Counted from the first letter of the stretch, positions 17,634 to 26,984 are shown. The stretch is DNA of 64,000 nt from Oleiagrimonas sp963821885 (GCA_963821885.1 CAWGFN010000002.1:310001-374000), one strand, 5' to 3'. Program-made: numbers and translations. The notes: a model not told the origin generated them from the sequence alone.

Positions 17634-18397
17634 GCCCGCCCGTTTCCTGCCGATGCCTTCCTCCCAGCCCCCAGTCCCGCCCGCGCAACCGTCCGGCCCG
17701 ACACCGCTTTGCATCGGCCACAGCCATGTCGCCTGCGTCACGCAGGCCTGCACGTTTGCATCCGATCCGACGGTCACCCTCAACTTCTGGGACCTGGGCA
17801 ACCCGATCATCGATGACGAGCAGGGTTTGCGGCTGCGTGACGAGGTGGCGCGCCAAGTGCGCGAGCACCAGGGTCCGGTCTATTCGATGATGGGCGGCTC
17901 GGCGCACACCACGCTCGGCCTTCTCCTGCACCCCCAGCCCTTCGATTTCGTGCTGCCATCCGATCCCGAGCTGCCGCTTTGCGAGGGCGCGCGCGTGCTC
18001 CCCGTCGGCACGGTGCGCGCCGTCATGCGTCATCACCTGGACTACTACATCAAGCTGATGAACATCGTCGCCGGCCTGGCCGCGAAGCCGATCGGCCACC
18101 TCGAACCGCCGCCACCCCACGAAGACGGCGAGCGCATGACGGCCGACATCGTCTGGGCGATGTACCCGGGCATGCAGCAACGCGTGGCCCCGTCCGCCTT
18201 CCGCTACAAGATGTGGCGATCTGCACACGCAGATCCTCGAGCAGGCGTGCGCCGAGAGCGGCGTGCGCTACGTGCCACGACCCGCGCGGGCCGTGGACGA
18301 AAAGGGCTTCCTGAAACCCGATTACTACCACGATGGCGTGCACGCCAACCGCGCCTATGGCCAACTGCTGCTGCAGCAGATGAGGCAGGCCGCATGA
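17626..18397 (+). pseudogene. SGNH-hydrolase-like protein, read as broken by a one-base insertion
   Basis: About 256 residues once corrected. The N-terminus contains PLCIGHSHVACV, a GDS-like block. The C-terminus, in the other frame, contains YYHDGVHANRAYGQLLLQQM with the Asp-x-x-His pair of SGNH hydrolases. The frame changes at about 18216-18219, just after YKMW, and reads on as DLHTQILEQACAESGVRYV. The corrected stop overlaps the next ATG (ATGA at 18394), a normal operon junction, which supports the correction. The likely role is acyl-ester removal or transfer on a glycan; the substrate is unknown. Confidence 0.75.
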
Positions 18398-19452
18398 AGC
18401 ACCCCTACGAAAACGCACCGGCCTACCGACGCTGGCGCGCCAGCGTGTCCAACCGCGAGGCCGAGGCCATCGACCCGTGCGCCCACGATGATTTCCGGCT
18501 GCGGCCGGAGGATCGGGTGATGACCGCGGGCAGCTGCTTCGCCCAGCACATCTCGCGCTACCTGAAGGCGTCCGGCCTGCCGTTCGTCGATACCGAGCCG
18601 GCACATCCGATCCTGCCCCCGGCATGCGTGCAGGCCTTCGGTTACGGCCTTTACAGCGCCCGCTACGGCAACATCTACACGGCCCGCCAGTTGCTCCAGC
18701 TGCTGCGCCGCGCCCGCGGCCAATTCCAGCCGCTCGACGAGGCCTGGCACGAGGATGGCGCCTGGCACGATCCGTTCCGCCCCGCGGTGCAACCCGGCGG
18801 CTTCGCCTCGCGCGAGGAACTGGACATCGACCGCCGCCAGCACCTGTCGGCCACGCTGGCCGCCTTCGAGCAGATGGACGTGCTGGTGTTCACGCTCGGG
18901 CTGACCGAATGCTGGCACGACATGCGCGACGGCGCGGTCTATCCGACCTGCCCGGGCACCGTCGCCGGCACGTTCGATCCGTCGCGACACGCCCTGGTCA
19001 ATGTCTCCGTGCAGGAGGTCGTCGACGACATGCAGGCATTCGCCGATGAACTGCATGCCATCAACCCGCGCGCCCGGATCGTGCTCACGGTGTCCCCGGT
19101 GCCGCTGGCCGCCACCGCCCTGGACCGCCACGTGCTGGTGTCGAGCACCGTGTCCAAGGCCATCCTGCGGGTCGCCTGCGAGATGCTTGGCAACCATCCC
19201 CGCATGCACTATTTCCCGGCCTACGAGATCGTCACCTGCGCCGGCAACGACGCATTCGACGCGGACCGGCGCTCGGTGCGCGAATCGACCGTGCAGCAGG
19301 TCATGCGGGTGTTCTTCCGGCATCTCCTGCACCGGGAACTGCCCGACACCGGACCGGTGGACGTCCCCGACGCCGATTTCACCCGGCGCATGCAGGAGGT
19401 CGTCGACACGCTCTGCGAGGAAAGCCGGTACGACGAACCGGACGGTCGCTAG
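18394..19452 (+). CDS. GSCFA-domain protein
   Basis: A 352-residue protein named for its motif GSCFA at residues 46-50 (MTAGSCFAQHISRYL). Other typical stretches are YGLYSARYGNIYTARQL and VFTLGLTECW. GSCFA proteins are distant relatives of SGNH/GDSL esterases and are found in polysaccharide clusters; the reaction is not established. It starts inside the last codons of the preceding SGNH-like gene, so two esterase-like proteins are translationally coupled. After it comes a 154-base gap before the PhyH gene. Confidence 0.85.
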   Translation: MKHPYENAPAYRRWRASVSNREAEAIDPCAHDDFRLRPEDRVMTAGSCFAQHISRYLKASGLPFVDTEPAHPILPPACVQAFGYGLYSARYGNIYTARQLLQLLRRARGQFQPLDEAWHEDGAWHDPFRPAVQPGGFASREELDIDRRQHLSATLAAFEQMDVLVFTLGLTECWHDMRDGAVYPTCPGTVAGTFDPSRHALVNVSVQEVVDDMQAFADELHAINPRARIVLTVSPVPLAATALDRHVLVSSTVSKAILRVACEMLGNHPRMHYFPAYEIVTCAGNDAFDADRRSVRESTVQQVMRVFFRHLLHRELPDTGPVDVPDADFTRRMQEVVDTLCEESRYDEPDGR

Positions 19453-19606
19453 ACCGCGCGCCGTGCCCTTTGCGCAAACCGCCCCGCGCGAACCGCGCCG
19501 TCCGTCACGCGCCGGCTCGCGACCCTGGCCGTGGCTGTGGCCCCCGGCTCGGCGAGTGCGGTAACTTGCCCATGCAACGTCCACCCGGACATCGACCCTG
19601 ACCACC

Positions 19607-20656
19607 ATGATCCACGAGCCCGCCCTTCCCGACGACGTGCCCGCCGAAACACGCCAGCGCTTGCGTGAACTCCTGCATGCCGGGCAATGGCGGGAGGCGA
19701 TTCGCGTCGGCAGCGCCCTGCCCCAGCAGGACCGTGGCGCCACCCTCGAACGGGACATCGTCAACTGGCGCCTGCGGGCCTTTGCCGAGGGCGCCACGGC
19801 ATCGCCGCCGGACTGGCCGCCGGCGACCCCGGCACCGGACAGCGAAACCTTCGGCATCGTCGAGATCACGCCCGACGCGTTGACGCCCCAGCGCCTGGCC
19901 GACGGCGTGCTGCGTCATGGCTGCCTGCTGGTGCGCGGCCTGTTCGATGCCGAGGAGTGTGCGCGGCTCAGGACATGCGTCGACACGGCCATGCAAGCGC
20001 TCCAGACCTTCACGGCCCATCCCGAGGCGCCGCCCACCTCGCCCTGGTACGCCCGGTTCCACCCCGGGCAGGCGCAGGAGGAGCATCTGTCCATGGCGCG
20101 CTCCTTCGTGGAGGACGCGCACGCGCTCCTGGCTGCCGACTCCCCGCGCTCGCTGGCGCAGATCCTGTCCATTTTCGAGGCACACGGCATCGTCCCGCTT
20201 CTCGAAGCCTACTTCGGCGAGCGACCCGCGCTGTCGGTGCTCAAGACCACCCTGCGCCGTGTTCCACCCAGCCAGGACTCCTCCGGGTGGCACCAGGACG
20301 GCAAGTTCATCGGCACCGGGATCCGCAGCATGAATCTCTGGCTCGCGCTCTCCGACTGCGGCGCGGACGCCAGCGGGCTGGACATCGTGCCGCGGCGCTT
20401 CGACCACATCGTCGAAACAGGCACCGACGATGCCCTGCTTTCCTGGACCGCGGGCCAGCAGGCCGTGCTGGATGCCGCCGGACCGGCAGGGATCGCGACG
20501 CCCACCTTCGCCCCGGGCGACGCCCTGTTCTTCGACCATATGCTGATGCACCGTACAAGCCTGCCGCCGGGGCGCACGCGGAGCCGCTACGCGATCGAGT
20601 CGTGGTTCTTCGCGCCCACCGACTACCCGATGGCGCAGATCCCACTGTGGGTATGA
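19607..20656 (+). CDS. Phytanoyl-CoA dioxygenase (PhyH) family protein
   Basis: A 349-residue non-haem Fe(II)/2-oxoglutarate oxygenase. The iron triad is H229 and D231 in GWHQDGKF and H315 in MLMHRTSLPPG. Arg327, shortly after, would bind 2-oxoglutarate. About 80 N-terminal residues precede the domain without a recognised fold. The substrate is unknown; in this setting it could hydroxylate a sugar, amino-sugar substituent or lipid of the polysaccharide. The next gene starts 50 bases downstream, which suggests one operon with the methyltransferase that follows. Confidence 0.82.
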   Translation: MIHEPALPDDVPAETRQRLRELLHAGQWREAIRVGSALPQQDRGATLERDIVNWRLRAFAEGATASPPDWPPATPAPDSETFGIVEITPDALTPQRLADGVLRHGCLLVRGLFDAEECARLRTCVDTAMQALQTFTAHPEAPPTSPWYARFHPGQAQEEHLSMARSFVEDAHALLAADSPRSLAQILSIFEAHGIVPLLEAYFGERPALSVLKTTLRRVPPSQDSSGWHQDGKFIGTGIRSMNLWLALSDCGADASGLDIVPRRFDHIVETGTDDALLSWTAGQQAVLDAAGPAGIATPTFAPGDALFFDHMLMHRTSLPPGRTRSRYAIESWFFAPTDYPMAQIPLWV

Positions 20657-20705
20657 ACGAACGCGCATCCACGCGCGCCCATCCCGCACTGCTCGAGACA
20701 CACTC

Positions 20706-21458
20706 TTGACCGAACACCGCTACCTGGACCTGCTCGAGAACATCCTGACCGGCGCGCTGCTGGAGGACCCGGCTTTGCCGAGCACCCCGCTGCGCTTCCG
20801 CCACCGCTGGAAATACAACCCCGAGCTGCGCGAATCGGGGCTGGACTGGCCGTCCAGGGCCTGGACCATGATCGGCCGCAAGCGCCTGCACAATTTCCGC
20901 GTGCTGATCGAACGCGCCCTGGCCGACGGCATTCCGGGCGACATCATCGAAACCGGCGTGTGGCGCGGCGGCGCCTGCATGCTGGCGCGGGCCATCCTGC
21001 TCGACCAGGGCATCAAGGACCGACGCGTGATCCTGGCCGACTCCTTCGAGGGCCTGCCGCCGCCCGACTCGCGCTATCCGGCCGATGCCGGGTCACACCT
21101 GCACGAATACGAGGACCTGGCGATCCCGCTGGAGGTGGTCCAGGACCATTTCCGCAAATTCGGATTGCTCGACGATCAGGTCGTCTTCGTCAAGGGCTGG
21201 TTCGCCGACACGCTCCCGACCCTCGATGTCGAACGCCTGAGCGTGCTGCGCCTGGACGGCGACCTGTATGCATCGACCATCGCCCCGCTGCAGTACCTGT
21301 ACGACAAGGTCAGCGTCGGCGGCTGGGTGATCATCGACGACTACGGCGTCATCGAGGGCTGCAGGAAGGCGGTGCACGATTTCCTCGACAGTCGCGGCCT
21401 GGCCCCGGAACTCCATCCCATCGATGGCATCGGGGTGTACTTCCAGAAAACCGCCTAG
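20706..21458 (+). CDS. TylF/MycF family O-methyltransferase
   Basis: A 250-residue SAM-dependent methyltransferase of the macrocin O-methyltransferase (TylF) family, whose known members methylate deoxysugar hydroxyls. SAM-binding motif IIETGVWRGGACML and metal/active-site region LRLDGDLYASTIAPLQYLYD are visible, followed by GGWVIIDDYG. It starts with TTG at 20706. Likely role: methylating a sugar of the surface polysaccharide, on the nucleotide sugar or on the chain. It ends facing the convergent minus-strand methyltransferase gene 30 bases away. Confidence 0.88.
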   Translation: MTEHRYLDLLENILTGALLEDPALPSTPLRFRHRWKYNPELRESGLDWPSRAWTMIGRKRLHNFRVLIERALADGIPGDIIETGVWRGGACMLARAILLDQGIKDRRVILADSFEGLPPPDSRYPADAGSHLHEYEDLAIPLEVVQDHFRKFGLLDDQVVFVKGWFADTLPTLDVERLSVLRLDGDLYASTIAPLQYLYDKVSVGGWVIIDDYGVIEGCRKAVHDFLDSRGLAPELHPIDGIGVYFQKTA

Positions 21459-21488
21459 CGGTCGGCATCACCCGGACGGACCGACCGC

Positions 21489-22385
21489 TCACTCGGTCGA
21501 ATGCGCCTTGCGCTGCGCCTGGAGTTCCTGCTCGAGCGCCTCGATCCGCGCGGATTTTTCCTCAAGGCGGGAGCGTGCCCGGATCAAGGCATCCGTGCGC
21601 CTGGTCAGCACCTTGTGCAGCTGGCTGTACTGGACACGCACCTGCATGCATTCCAGCTCGACGGCCTCGCACGATTGCATCAGCGCCTCGGCCGTGAAGA
21701 ACGACTCGACCCGGGCCGACAGCTCGGGCGTCATGCGCGACTCCGGTATCAGCATTCCCAGGCCATTGAAAAACGGCAGCTTGTGCAGGGTGACGGGGAT
21801 CTCCGTCGCATCGATGAAATCCTCGATGGCCGTCAACACGCCGTTCCGCGGCCCGCCTTCATGCAGCGCATTGGCCAGGACGCCGTTCATGCCGTCCTCG
21901 GTCAACTCGCTCTGGCCCGGCAGGATGCCCTTGTAGGCATAGGGATGGCGCTGGGTGCCGTCCAGGTCGGTGGGGCTGTAGTACATGTCGCGTCGCGCAT
22001 ACGGCCAGGCGATGTCGTGACAGATCACGATCGGCGGGGCCGTGCCGTTGTCGGCGGCATGCGTGTACAGCAGACTCAATTCGTTGAACACGGTCCACCA
22101 GTTGTGGTCGCCGTCCAGCAGCACCAGGTCCACCGGCGGCAGCTGCCCGATGGCGTCCAGGCTGCGCACCGGCTGGAATCTGCAGATGTCCTCGTTGCCG
22201 GCGAGGACCTTGTGCAGTTCCTCTCCGGGTGCCGGGTCGACCACGAAAGCGCGGGCATCATGCTCCCGGCACCACCGCAGGATATGGTCGGTGTTGCAGC
22301 CGGTGGCGGCGCCGATTTCCATGACCCGGCGCGGCCGTGCCGCATCCATGAACGGCTTGATGTGGAGGTTCCAGAATCGATGCAT
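21489..22385 (-). CDS. Class I SAM-dependent methyltransferase with C-terminal coiled coil
   Basis: A 298-residue protein. Residues 1-220 form a Rossmann methyltransferase of the Methyltransf_24/CmcI-like type: RVMEIGAATGCNTDHIL is the SAM motif and VDLVLLDGDHNWWTVFNEL the acidic motif, with ICHDIAWPYARRDMYY after it. The last 65 residues are helical and heptad-like (RLEEKSARIEALEQELQ), probably a coiled coil. The ATG at 22385 is used because the frame upstream overlaps the CmcI-like gene and is not conserved. It follows that gene by 14 bases and is probably co-transcribed. Confidence 0.82.
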   Translation of the reverse strand: MHRFWNLHIKPFMDAARPRRVMEIGAATGCNTDHILRWCREHDARAFVVDPAPGEELHKVLAGNEDICRFQPVRSLDAIGQLPPVDLVLLDGDHNWWTVFNELSLLYTHAADNGTAPPIVICHDIAWPYARRDMYYSPTDLDGTQRHPYAYKGILPGQSELTEDGMNGVLANALHEGGPRNGVLTAIEDFIDATEIPVTLHKLPFFNGLGMLIPESRMTPELSARVESFFTAEALMQSCEAVELECMQVRVQYSQLHKVLTRRTDALIRARSRLEEKSARIEALEQELQAQRKAHSTE

Positions 22386-22399
22386 GGCAGTTGGATGTC

Positions 22400-23105
22400 C
22401 TACAGGTTCTCCACCTCGTCCAGCCTGGGATCGAGATGTTCCATGGTCAGCGAGCGGCGCACGCGCTGCAGATAACCCGACGGCGACGAGGTCACCATGT
22501 GAAGTTCGCGACTGGCATCGACGACGAAGTCGCCGTGCTGCCGGACGAAACCGCGAATGGCCGTGCGGTACCAGTTGGTCGAATAGCCCAGCCACGGCTG
22601 CCCCAGGACCGACCCCAGGAACACCAGATACGAGCGGAACGAGACGAACCGCGACAGGGCCATCAAGGCATCGCCGGGCGTGCTGTCATCCGCCTCGGGA
22701 CGGAACAGTACCAGGGTGCTTTCGGCCAGGCCCAGCAGCTGCTCGACCCGCGCAAGCGTGCCAGGATCGGCCAACGGACCCGGTCACCGTGCGCACGCGC
22801 GGGGACGAGGCCGTCTCGCATTCGCCCCCGACCACGCGGATCACCCGGGCGTCGTCCAGGCCGTGCAGGTCCAGCACGCCATCGAGAAAGCCGATCAAGC
22901 CCGGATGATCGCCGGTCAACACGATGCGTGTCGGGCGTTGCTCGCCGATGATGTTCTCCAGATTGACCAGGTCCGCAGGCGCCAGGTCCATTCCGCGGCC
23001 CATCCAGGACGTCCGCCGATGCAATCCGAGTTCGGCATACACCGATTGCAGGTAGGACTGCGATCCCTCGTCGTAGTGCGTGATGATCGTTCCCCGGGCG
23101 CACAT
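22400..23105 (-). pseudogene. CmcI-like (cephalosporin hydroxylase family) protein, read as broken by a one-base insertion
   Basis: About 234 residues after correction. The N-terminal half reads TSWMGRGMDLAPADLVNLEN, matching the start of CmcI-type methyltransferase folds. The C-terminal half has AIRGFVRQHGDFVVDAS followed by VTSSPSGYLQRVRR, the usual CmcI ending. The SAM motif is degenerate (VLTGDHPGLIGFL rather than ETGxxxGGS). The two halves lie in different frames, and one extra C in the CCC run at 22779-22781 explains the break. Despite the family name, no antibiotic role is implied; these proteins are common in glycan clusters. Activity is doubtful given the degenerate motif. Confidence 0.72.
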
Positions 23106-23197
23106 GCCCGGTCACGCCCAGCGCCATGCGTGACGGCGGACGCTGCCGGACGGCTATCGCGTTCGGGTCATGCAGGGTGCCGCGGTAACGCTGCCGT

Positions 23198-24865
23198 TCA
23201 CGCTCGACGCCGCACGAATTCGCGACCCCTCAGGCGCCGGTACTTCATGGCATAGGCGCGCACCTGGGCATCCTTGGCGGCATCGGCCACGTTGGTGGTG
23301 GTGCCGTGGTGGTACTGGTGGAACGTGGCCTCGCCGATCAGGCAGATCAGCGGGCCCGGCGCGGCGTCCACCGCGCGGCGGGCCAGGTCGAGGTTGGCGA
23401 ACCCGCCGCCGGGCTCGGAGAACGCCTCGTCGATGCCGCCCATGTCGACAAACACCTCGCGCGGCAGGAACAGGCAGTTGCTCTCGTACAGGATGTCGAA
23501 CCACGATTCCGGGCTTTCGAACATGGGCGCGCCGACGCGGAACAGGCGATAGCCGTCGCGCGGCCAGTGGATGCGCTGGAACAGCAGGTCCTCCATCTCG
23601 CGCGTGTACCCGGACACCGACAACCAGCGCTGGTCGAAGCCGACGAACCACTGGCGCACGGCCACCACGGCGTCGGGCTCGTCGGCGAAGGCATCCATGG
23701 CCTCGCGGAAGACGCCCGGCGTGAGCACGTGCGCGCCGTCGATCATGACGGCGACGTATTCGCCGCGCGCCTGCGAGACGGCCTCGTTGATGGCCGCGCA
23801 GGGCGAGGGCAGCCGCTTCGAGGGACGCAGCAGGCGGAATGACGGGCCGAAGCTGCGCACCCAGTCCTCGTCCAGTGGCGGATCCGAGCCGTTGTCCACG
23901 CACAGCACTTCGTACTCGAGTCCGTCGACGCCCTGCTGGTAGGCCGTGCCCAGCGAGGTGAGCGTGCGCTCGGCCTCGCGGCGCATGTTGTAGAAGACCA
24001 CCACGACCGTGAGCTTGAGCGACGCCGGCGGGGGCGATGGCCAGCGCCACTCCGGCGCCTGCGACAGGGCCTGCTGCGCCTGCGCAGTGTCCCGGGGCGC
24101 ATCGATGCGCACGCGCAACGGCCTGGCGATCAGCGATCCGGGGCGGCCCGCGATCCGCACGTCGAGCGTGTGCAGGCACCCGTCGCTCAGGGACGCGGGC
24201 ACCTTGGCGTGGAATCCGCAGCCGCCGTCGCCCTGGCGCAGCTCGGCCAGGTCCTCGCGCCAGTCGCAGACCGGGACCTCGAGGACCACCTCGCCGTCCT
24301 CGATGAACTGCAGCGTCAGCATCCCGCCCGGCGCGCGTTCGTCGATGAGCCAGCCGCGCACGTTGCCCTCGCGGCCGAATTCATCCAGGAAACCGTCCAT
24401 CCCGGGCAGGCCGTTCAGGGCGACCGGCAGCACGCTGGGCGCGTCCGTCACCTCGCCGGCCCGCGGCGCGCCGCGCGCCGGATTCCCCGGCGGGACCGAC
24501 AGCCGTTCGCCGCCATGCAGCAGGAAACAACCGTGGTCGTCGCAGGCGAGCACGGTCAGGGCCAGGCCCGCGGGCAGGTCTTCGGGCAAGGCCAGCTCGA
24601 AGGCGCATGCGCCGTCGTGCTTGCCGGCCTTGCGCAGGTCCTCGCGCAAACGGTCGGCCACCGCGCTCGCGATCAGCTCGTCGCCGGCTCGGACCTCGAC
24701 GCGGGCCGGGTTGTGCGGATCGTGCGGGAACCAGGCCCACCCCTGCAGCACGCCGTCGCGCAGGGCGTCGACATGACCCTCGCCGCCCGTGGGCACGTCG
24801 CGGAGCTCCGGAGACGGGTCGGCGCGGCCGGCCGGGTTCTTGTCGGGCTGTGCTTGATCGGACAT
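23198..24865 (-). CDS. Family 2 glycosyltransferase with N-terminal accessory region
   Basis: A 555-residue protein. Residues about 295-530 are a GT-A fold: LKLTVVVVFYNMRREAERTL, LCVDNGSDPPLDEDW and AVMIDGAHVLTPGVF. The usual DxD is replaced by IDGAH, as in a known subset of GT2 enzymes. Residues 1-290 hold two beta-rich repeats (each with VDxxxDG-like or RGWLIDE turns) that may bind carbohydrate; this is inference. The ATG at 24865 is preferred, but one at 24925 in frame is possible. It is first in a minus-strand group with the CmcI-like protein and the methyltransferase, and diverges from etfB. Confidence 0.82.
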   Translation of the reverse strand: MSDQAQPDKNPAGRADPSPELRDVPTGGEGHVDALRDGVLQGWAWFPHDPHNPARVEVRAGDELIASAVADRLREDLRKAGKHDGACAFELALPEDLPAGLALTVLACDDHGCFLLHGGERLSVPPGNPARGAPRAGEVTDAPSVLPVALNGLPGMDGFLDEFGREGNVRGWLIDERAPGGMLTLQFIEDGEVVLEVPVCDWREDLAELRQGDGGCGFHAKVPASLSDGCLHTLDVRIAGRPGSLIARPLRVRIDAPRDTAQAQQALSQAPEWRWPSPPPASLKLTVVVVFYNMRREAERTLTSLGTAYQQGVDGLEYEVLCVDNGSDPPLDEDWVRSFGPSFRLLRPSKRLPSPCAAINEAVSQARGEYVAVMIDGAHVLTPGVFREAMDAFADEPDAVVAVRQWFVGFDQRWLSVSGYTREMEDLLFQRIHWPRDGYRLFRVGAPMFESPESWFDILYESNCLFLPREVFVDMGGIDEAFSEPGGGFANLDLARRAVDAAPGPLICLIGEATFHQYHHGTTTNVADAAKDAQVRAYAMKYRRLRGREFVRRRA

Positions 24866-25072
24866 CTTCACCCATCGTCGGCACCGGCGCGGTGCCTTGG
24901 CGTGGCCATGCGGCGTTCGCGGCATCGAGGGGCGTGGCGACAGCGCCAGGCGCTGTGCATCCACAGCATTGGCGACCGGCCGGCCATGCAGCCCCGATCG
25001 GTCATTTAACCCTTGCCGGCGGCAAAAGTCATCCGCCGGGTCCCGCCGCCGCCGGGCCCGGGCACCGGCCGG

Positions 25073-25102
25073 TTCAGGCGCAACCCCGGCTCGGGTTACA
25101 AT
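25073..25102 (+). promoter_or_regulatory. Possible sigma70-type promoter of etfB
   Basis: TTCAGG at 25073 and TACAAT at 25097 are separated by 18 bases, about 60 bases upstream of the etfB ATG. The -10 is a good match and the -35 is weak. This is the only AT-rich patch in the 296-base gap between the divergent glycosyltransferase and etfB. Confidence 0.4.
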
Positions 25103-25161
25103 AAGCGTTTGATTCACGGCGCCGCGCAGTCCGCGGCCCCCCGGAAACTAAGGAACCGCAG

Positions 25162-25908
25162 ATGAAGATCCTGGTCGGCTACAAGCGCGTGGTGGACTAC
25201 AACGTGCGCGTGCAGGTCAAGCCGGACGGCTCCGGCGTGGCCACCGACGGCGTGAAGCTGTCGGCCAACCCGTTCGACGACATCGCCCTGGAAGAGGCCC
25301 TGCGCCTGCGCGAGAAAGGCATCGCCGAAGAAGTGGTGATCGTCGGCATCGGCCCGGCCGACCTCACCGCGCACCTGCGCAACGGCCTGGCCATGGGCGC
25401 CAACCGCGCCATCCACGTCAGCACCGACGGCGCGCCGCAGCCGCTGACCGCCGCGCGCGTGTTCCTCAAGCTCATCGAAAAGGAATCGCCGGACCTGGTG
25501 ATCCTGGGCAAGCAGGCCATCGACGACGACGCCAACCAGACCGGCCAGATGCTGGCCGCGCTGTGGGGCCGTCCGCAGGCCACCTTCGCCAGCGAACTGG
25601 TGGTCGAGGGCGGCAAGGCCACGGTGACCCGCGAGGTCGACGCCGGCCTGGAAGTGATCGAGGCCGAGCTGCCGGCGGTGGTCACCACCGACCTGCGCCT
25701 GAACGAGCCGCGCTTCATCAAGCTGCCTGACATCATGAAGGCCAAGTCCAAGCCGATCGACGTGATCGAGCTGGACAGCCTGGGCGTGGACGCCGGCGAC
25801 CACCTTTCGACCACCCACTACGCCCCGCCGCCCAAGCGCGAGAAGGGCGAGATGGTGGCCGACGCCGCCGCCCTGGTCGACGCGCTCAAGCAGAAGGGCC
25901 TGCTGTAG
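25162..25908 (+). CDS. etfB: Electron transfer flavoprotein beta subunit
   Basis: The 248-residue beta subunit of ETF, which binds AMP and accepts electrons from acyl-CoA and related dehydrogenases. Family signatures are clear: MKILVGYKRVVDYNVRVQVK at the start, ANPFDDIALEEALRLREKG, and the ETF-beta signature ADLRLNEPRFIKLPDIMKAK-like segment (TDLRLNEPRFIKLPDIMK). The SD AAGGAA at 25150 precedes the ATG. etfA follows after a hairpin repeat. The electron acceptor is ETF-QO, encoded at 13.9 kb. Confidence 0.97.
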   Translation: MKILVGYKRVVDYNVRVQVKPDGSGVATDGVKLSANPFDDIALEEALRLREKGIAEEVVIVGIGPADLTAHLRNGLAMGANRAIHVSTDGAPQPLTAARVFLKLIEKESPDLVILGKQAIDDDANQTGQMLAALWGRPQATFASELVVEGGKATVTREVDAGLEVIEAELPAVVTTDLRLNEPRFIKLPDIMKAKSKPIDVIELDSLGVDAGDHLSTTHYAPPPKREKGEMVADAAALVDALKQKGLL

Positions 25909-25926
25909 GACCTACAGAATCGATGT

Positions 25927-25995
25927 CGTAGGGCGGGCGCTGTCCGCCGTGCGGAATACACCCGACATGCGCAGGCGGACGATGCCCGCCCTACG
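25927..25995. repeat. REP-like inverted repeat between etfB and etfA
   Basis: Outer arms CGTAGGGCGGGC (25927-25938) and GCCCGCCCTACG (25984-25995) are perfectly complementary. Inner arms GTCCGCC (25942-25948) and GGCGGAC (25974-25980) extend the stem to about 22 bp with small internal mismatches. A smaller palindrome (CTGTAGG A CCTACAG) overlaps the etfB stop at 25903-25917. The size and composition fit a dispersed REP/BIME-type element of the genome rather than a terminator, as there is no U-tract. Confidence 0.7.
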
Positions 25996-26018
25996 CGTTA
26001 CATAGGATGATTCACATC

Positions 26019-26963
26019 ATGAGCAAGATCCTGGTCATCGCCGAACATCTGGACGGCAAGCTCAACGGCGCCACCGCGCGCGTGGTCAGCGCCGCCTCGG
26101 CCGTGGGCGCCGACGCCATCGACGTGCTGGTCCTGGCCGACGCGCCGGACGCCATCGCCGCCGAGGCCGCCGCCATCGACGGCGTCAGCCGCGTGCTGAC
26201 CGTGGCCCGCGCCGAGAACGCGCACCTGCTGGCCGCCACCGCCGCGCCGCAGATCGCCAGGGCCGCCGAGGGCTACAGCCACGTGTTCGGCCCGTCCACC
26301 ACCACCGGCAAGGACCTGATGCCGCGCGTGGCGGCGCTGCTGGGCGTGGCCCAGGTCAGCGACGTGATGACGGTCGAGGACAGCCACACCTTCACCCGCC
26401 CGATCTACGCCGGCAACGCCATCGTCACCGTCAAGGCGCCGGCCGACCAGACCGTGGTCGCCACCATCCGCTCGGCCTCGTGGAAGGCCGCCGCCGGCGG
26501 CGCCGGCCCGGCGCCCGTCGAGGCGCTGAGCCTGGACGTCGAGCTGCCGACCCACACGCGCTTCGTCGAGCTCAAGCAGGCCAAGAGCGACCGCCCGGAC
26601 CTGCAGAGCGCCCCGCGCGTGGTCTCCGGCGGCCGCGGCGTCGGCTCGAAGGAGAACTTCGACATCATCTTCAAGCTGGCCGACAAGCTGAACGCCGCCG
26701 TGGGCGCCTCGCGCGCCGCGGTCGACGCCGGCTACGTGCCCAACGACATGCAGGTGGGCCAGACCGGCAAGATCATCGCGCCGGAGCTGTACATGGCCTT
26801 CGGCATCTCCGGCGCCATCCAGCACCTGACCGGCATCAAGGACGCCGGCACCATCGTCGCCATCAACAAGGACGCCGACGCGCCGATCTTCGAGATCGCC
26901 GACATCGGCCTGGTCGGCGACCTGTTCAAGATCATTCCGGAAATCGAGGCGGCGCTGGGCTGA
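26019..26963 (+). CDS. etfA: Electron transfer flavoprotein alpha subunit
   Basis: The 314-residue alpha subunit, which holds the FAD of ETF. The N-terminus SKILVIAEHLDGKLNGATAR and the C-terminal FAD-binding signature region (VGQTGKIIAPELYMAFGISG, then IQHLTGIKDAGTIVAINKD) are characteristic. An upstream in-frame ATG at 26007 exists, but AGGA at 26004 is better spaced for the ATG at 26019. It is separated from etfB by the REP-like hairpin, which may lower etfA expression relative to etfB. A strong terminator follows. Confidence 0.97.
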   Translation: MSKILVIAEHLDGKLNGATARVVSAASAVGADAIDVLVLADAPDAIAAEAAAIDGVSRVLTVARAENAHLLAATAAPQIARAAEGYSHVFGPSTTTGKDLMPRVAALLGVAQVSDVMTVEDSHTFTRPIYAGNAIVTVKAPADQTVVATIRSASWKAAAGGAGPAPVEALSLDVELPTHTRFVELKQAKSDRPDLQSAPRVVSGGRGVGSKENFDIIFKLADKLNAAVGASRAAVDAGYVPNDMQVGQTGKIIAPELYMAFGISGAIQHLTGIKDAGTIVAINKDADAPIFEIADIGLVGDLFKIIPEIEAALG

Positions 26964-26984
26964 GATCGGCCCCGGCATCCCTCG

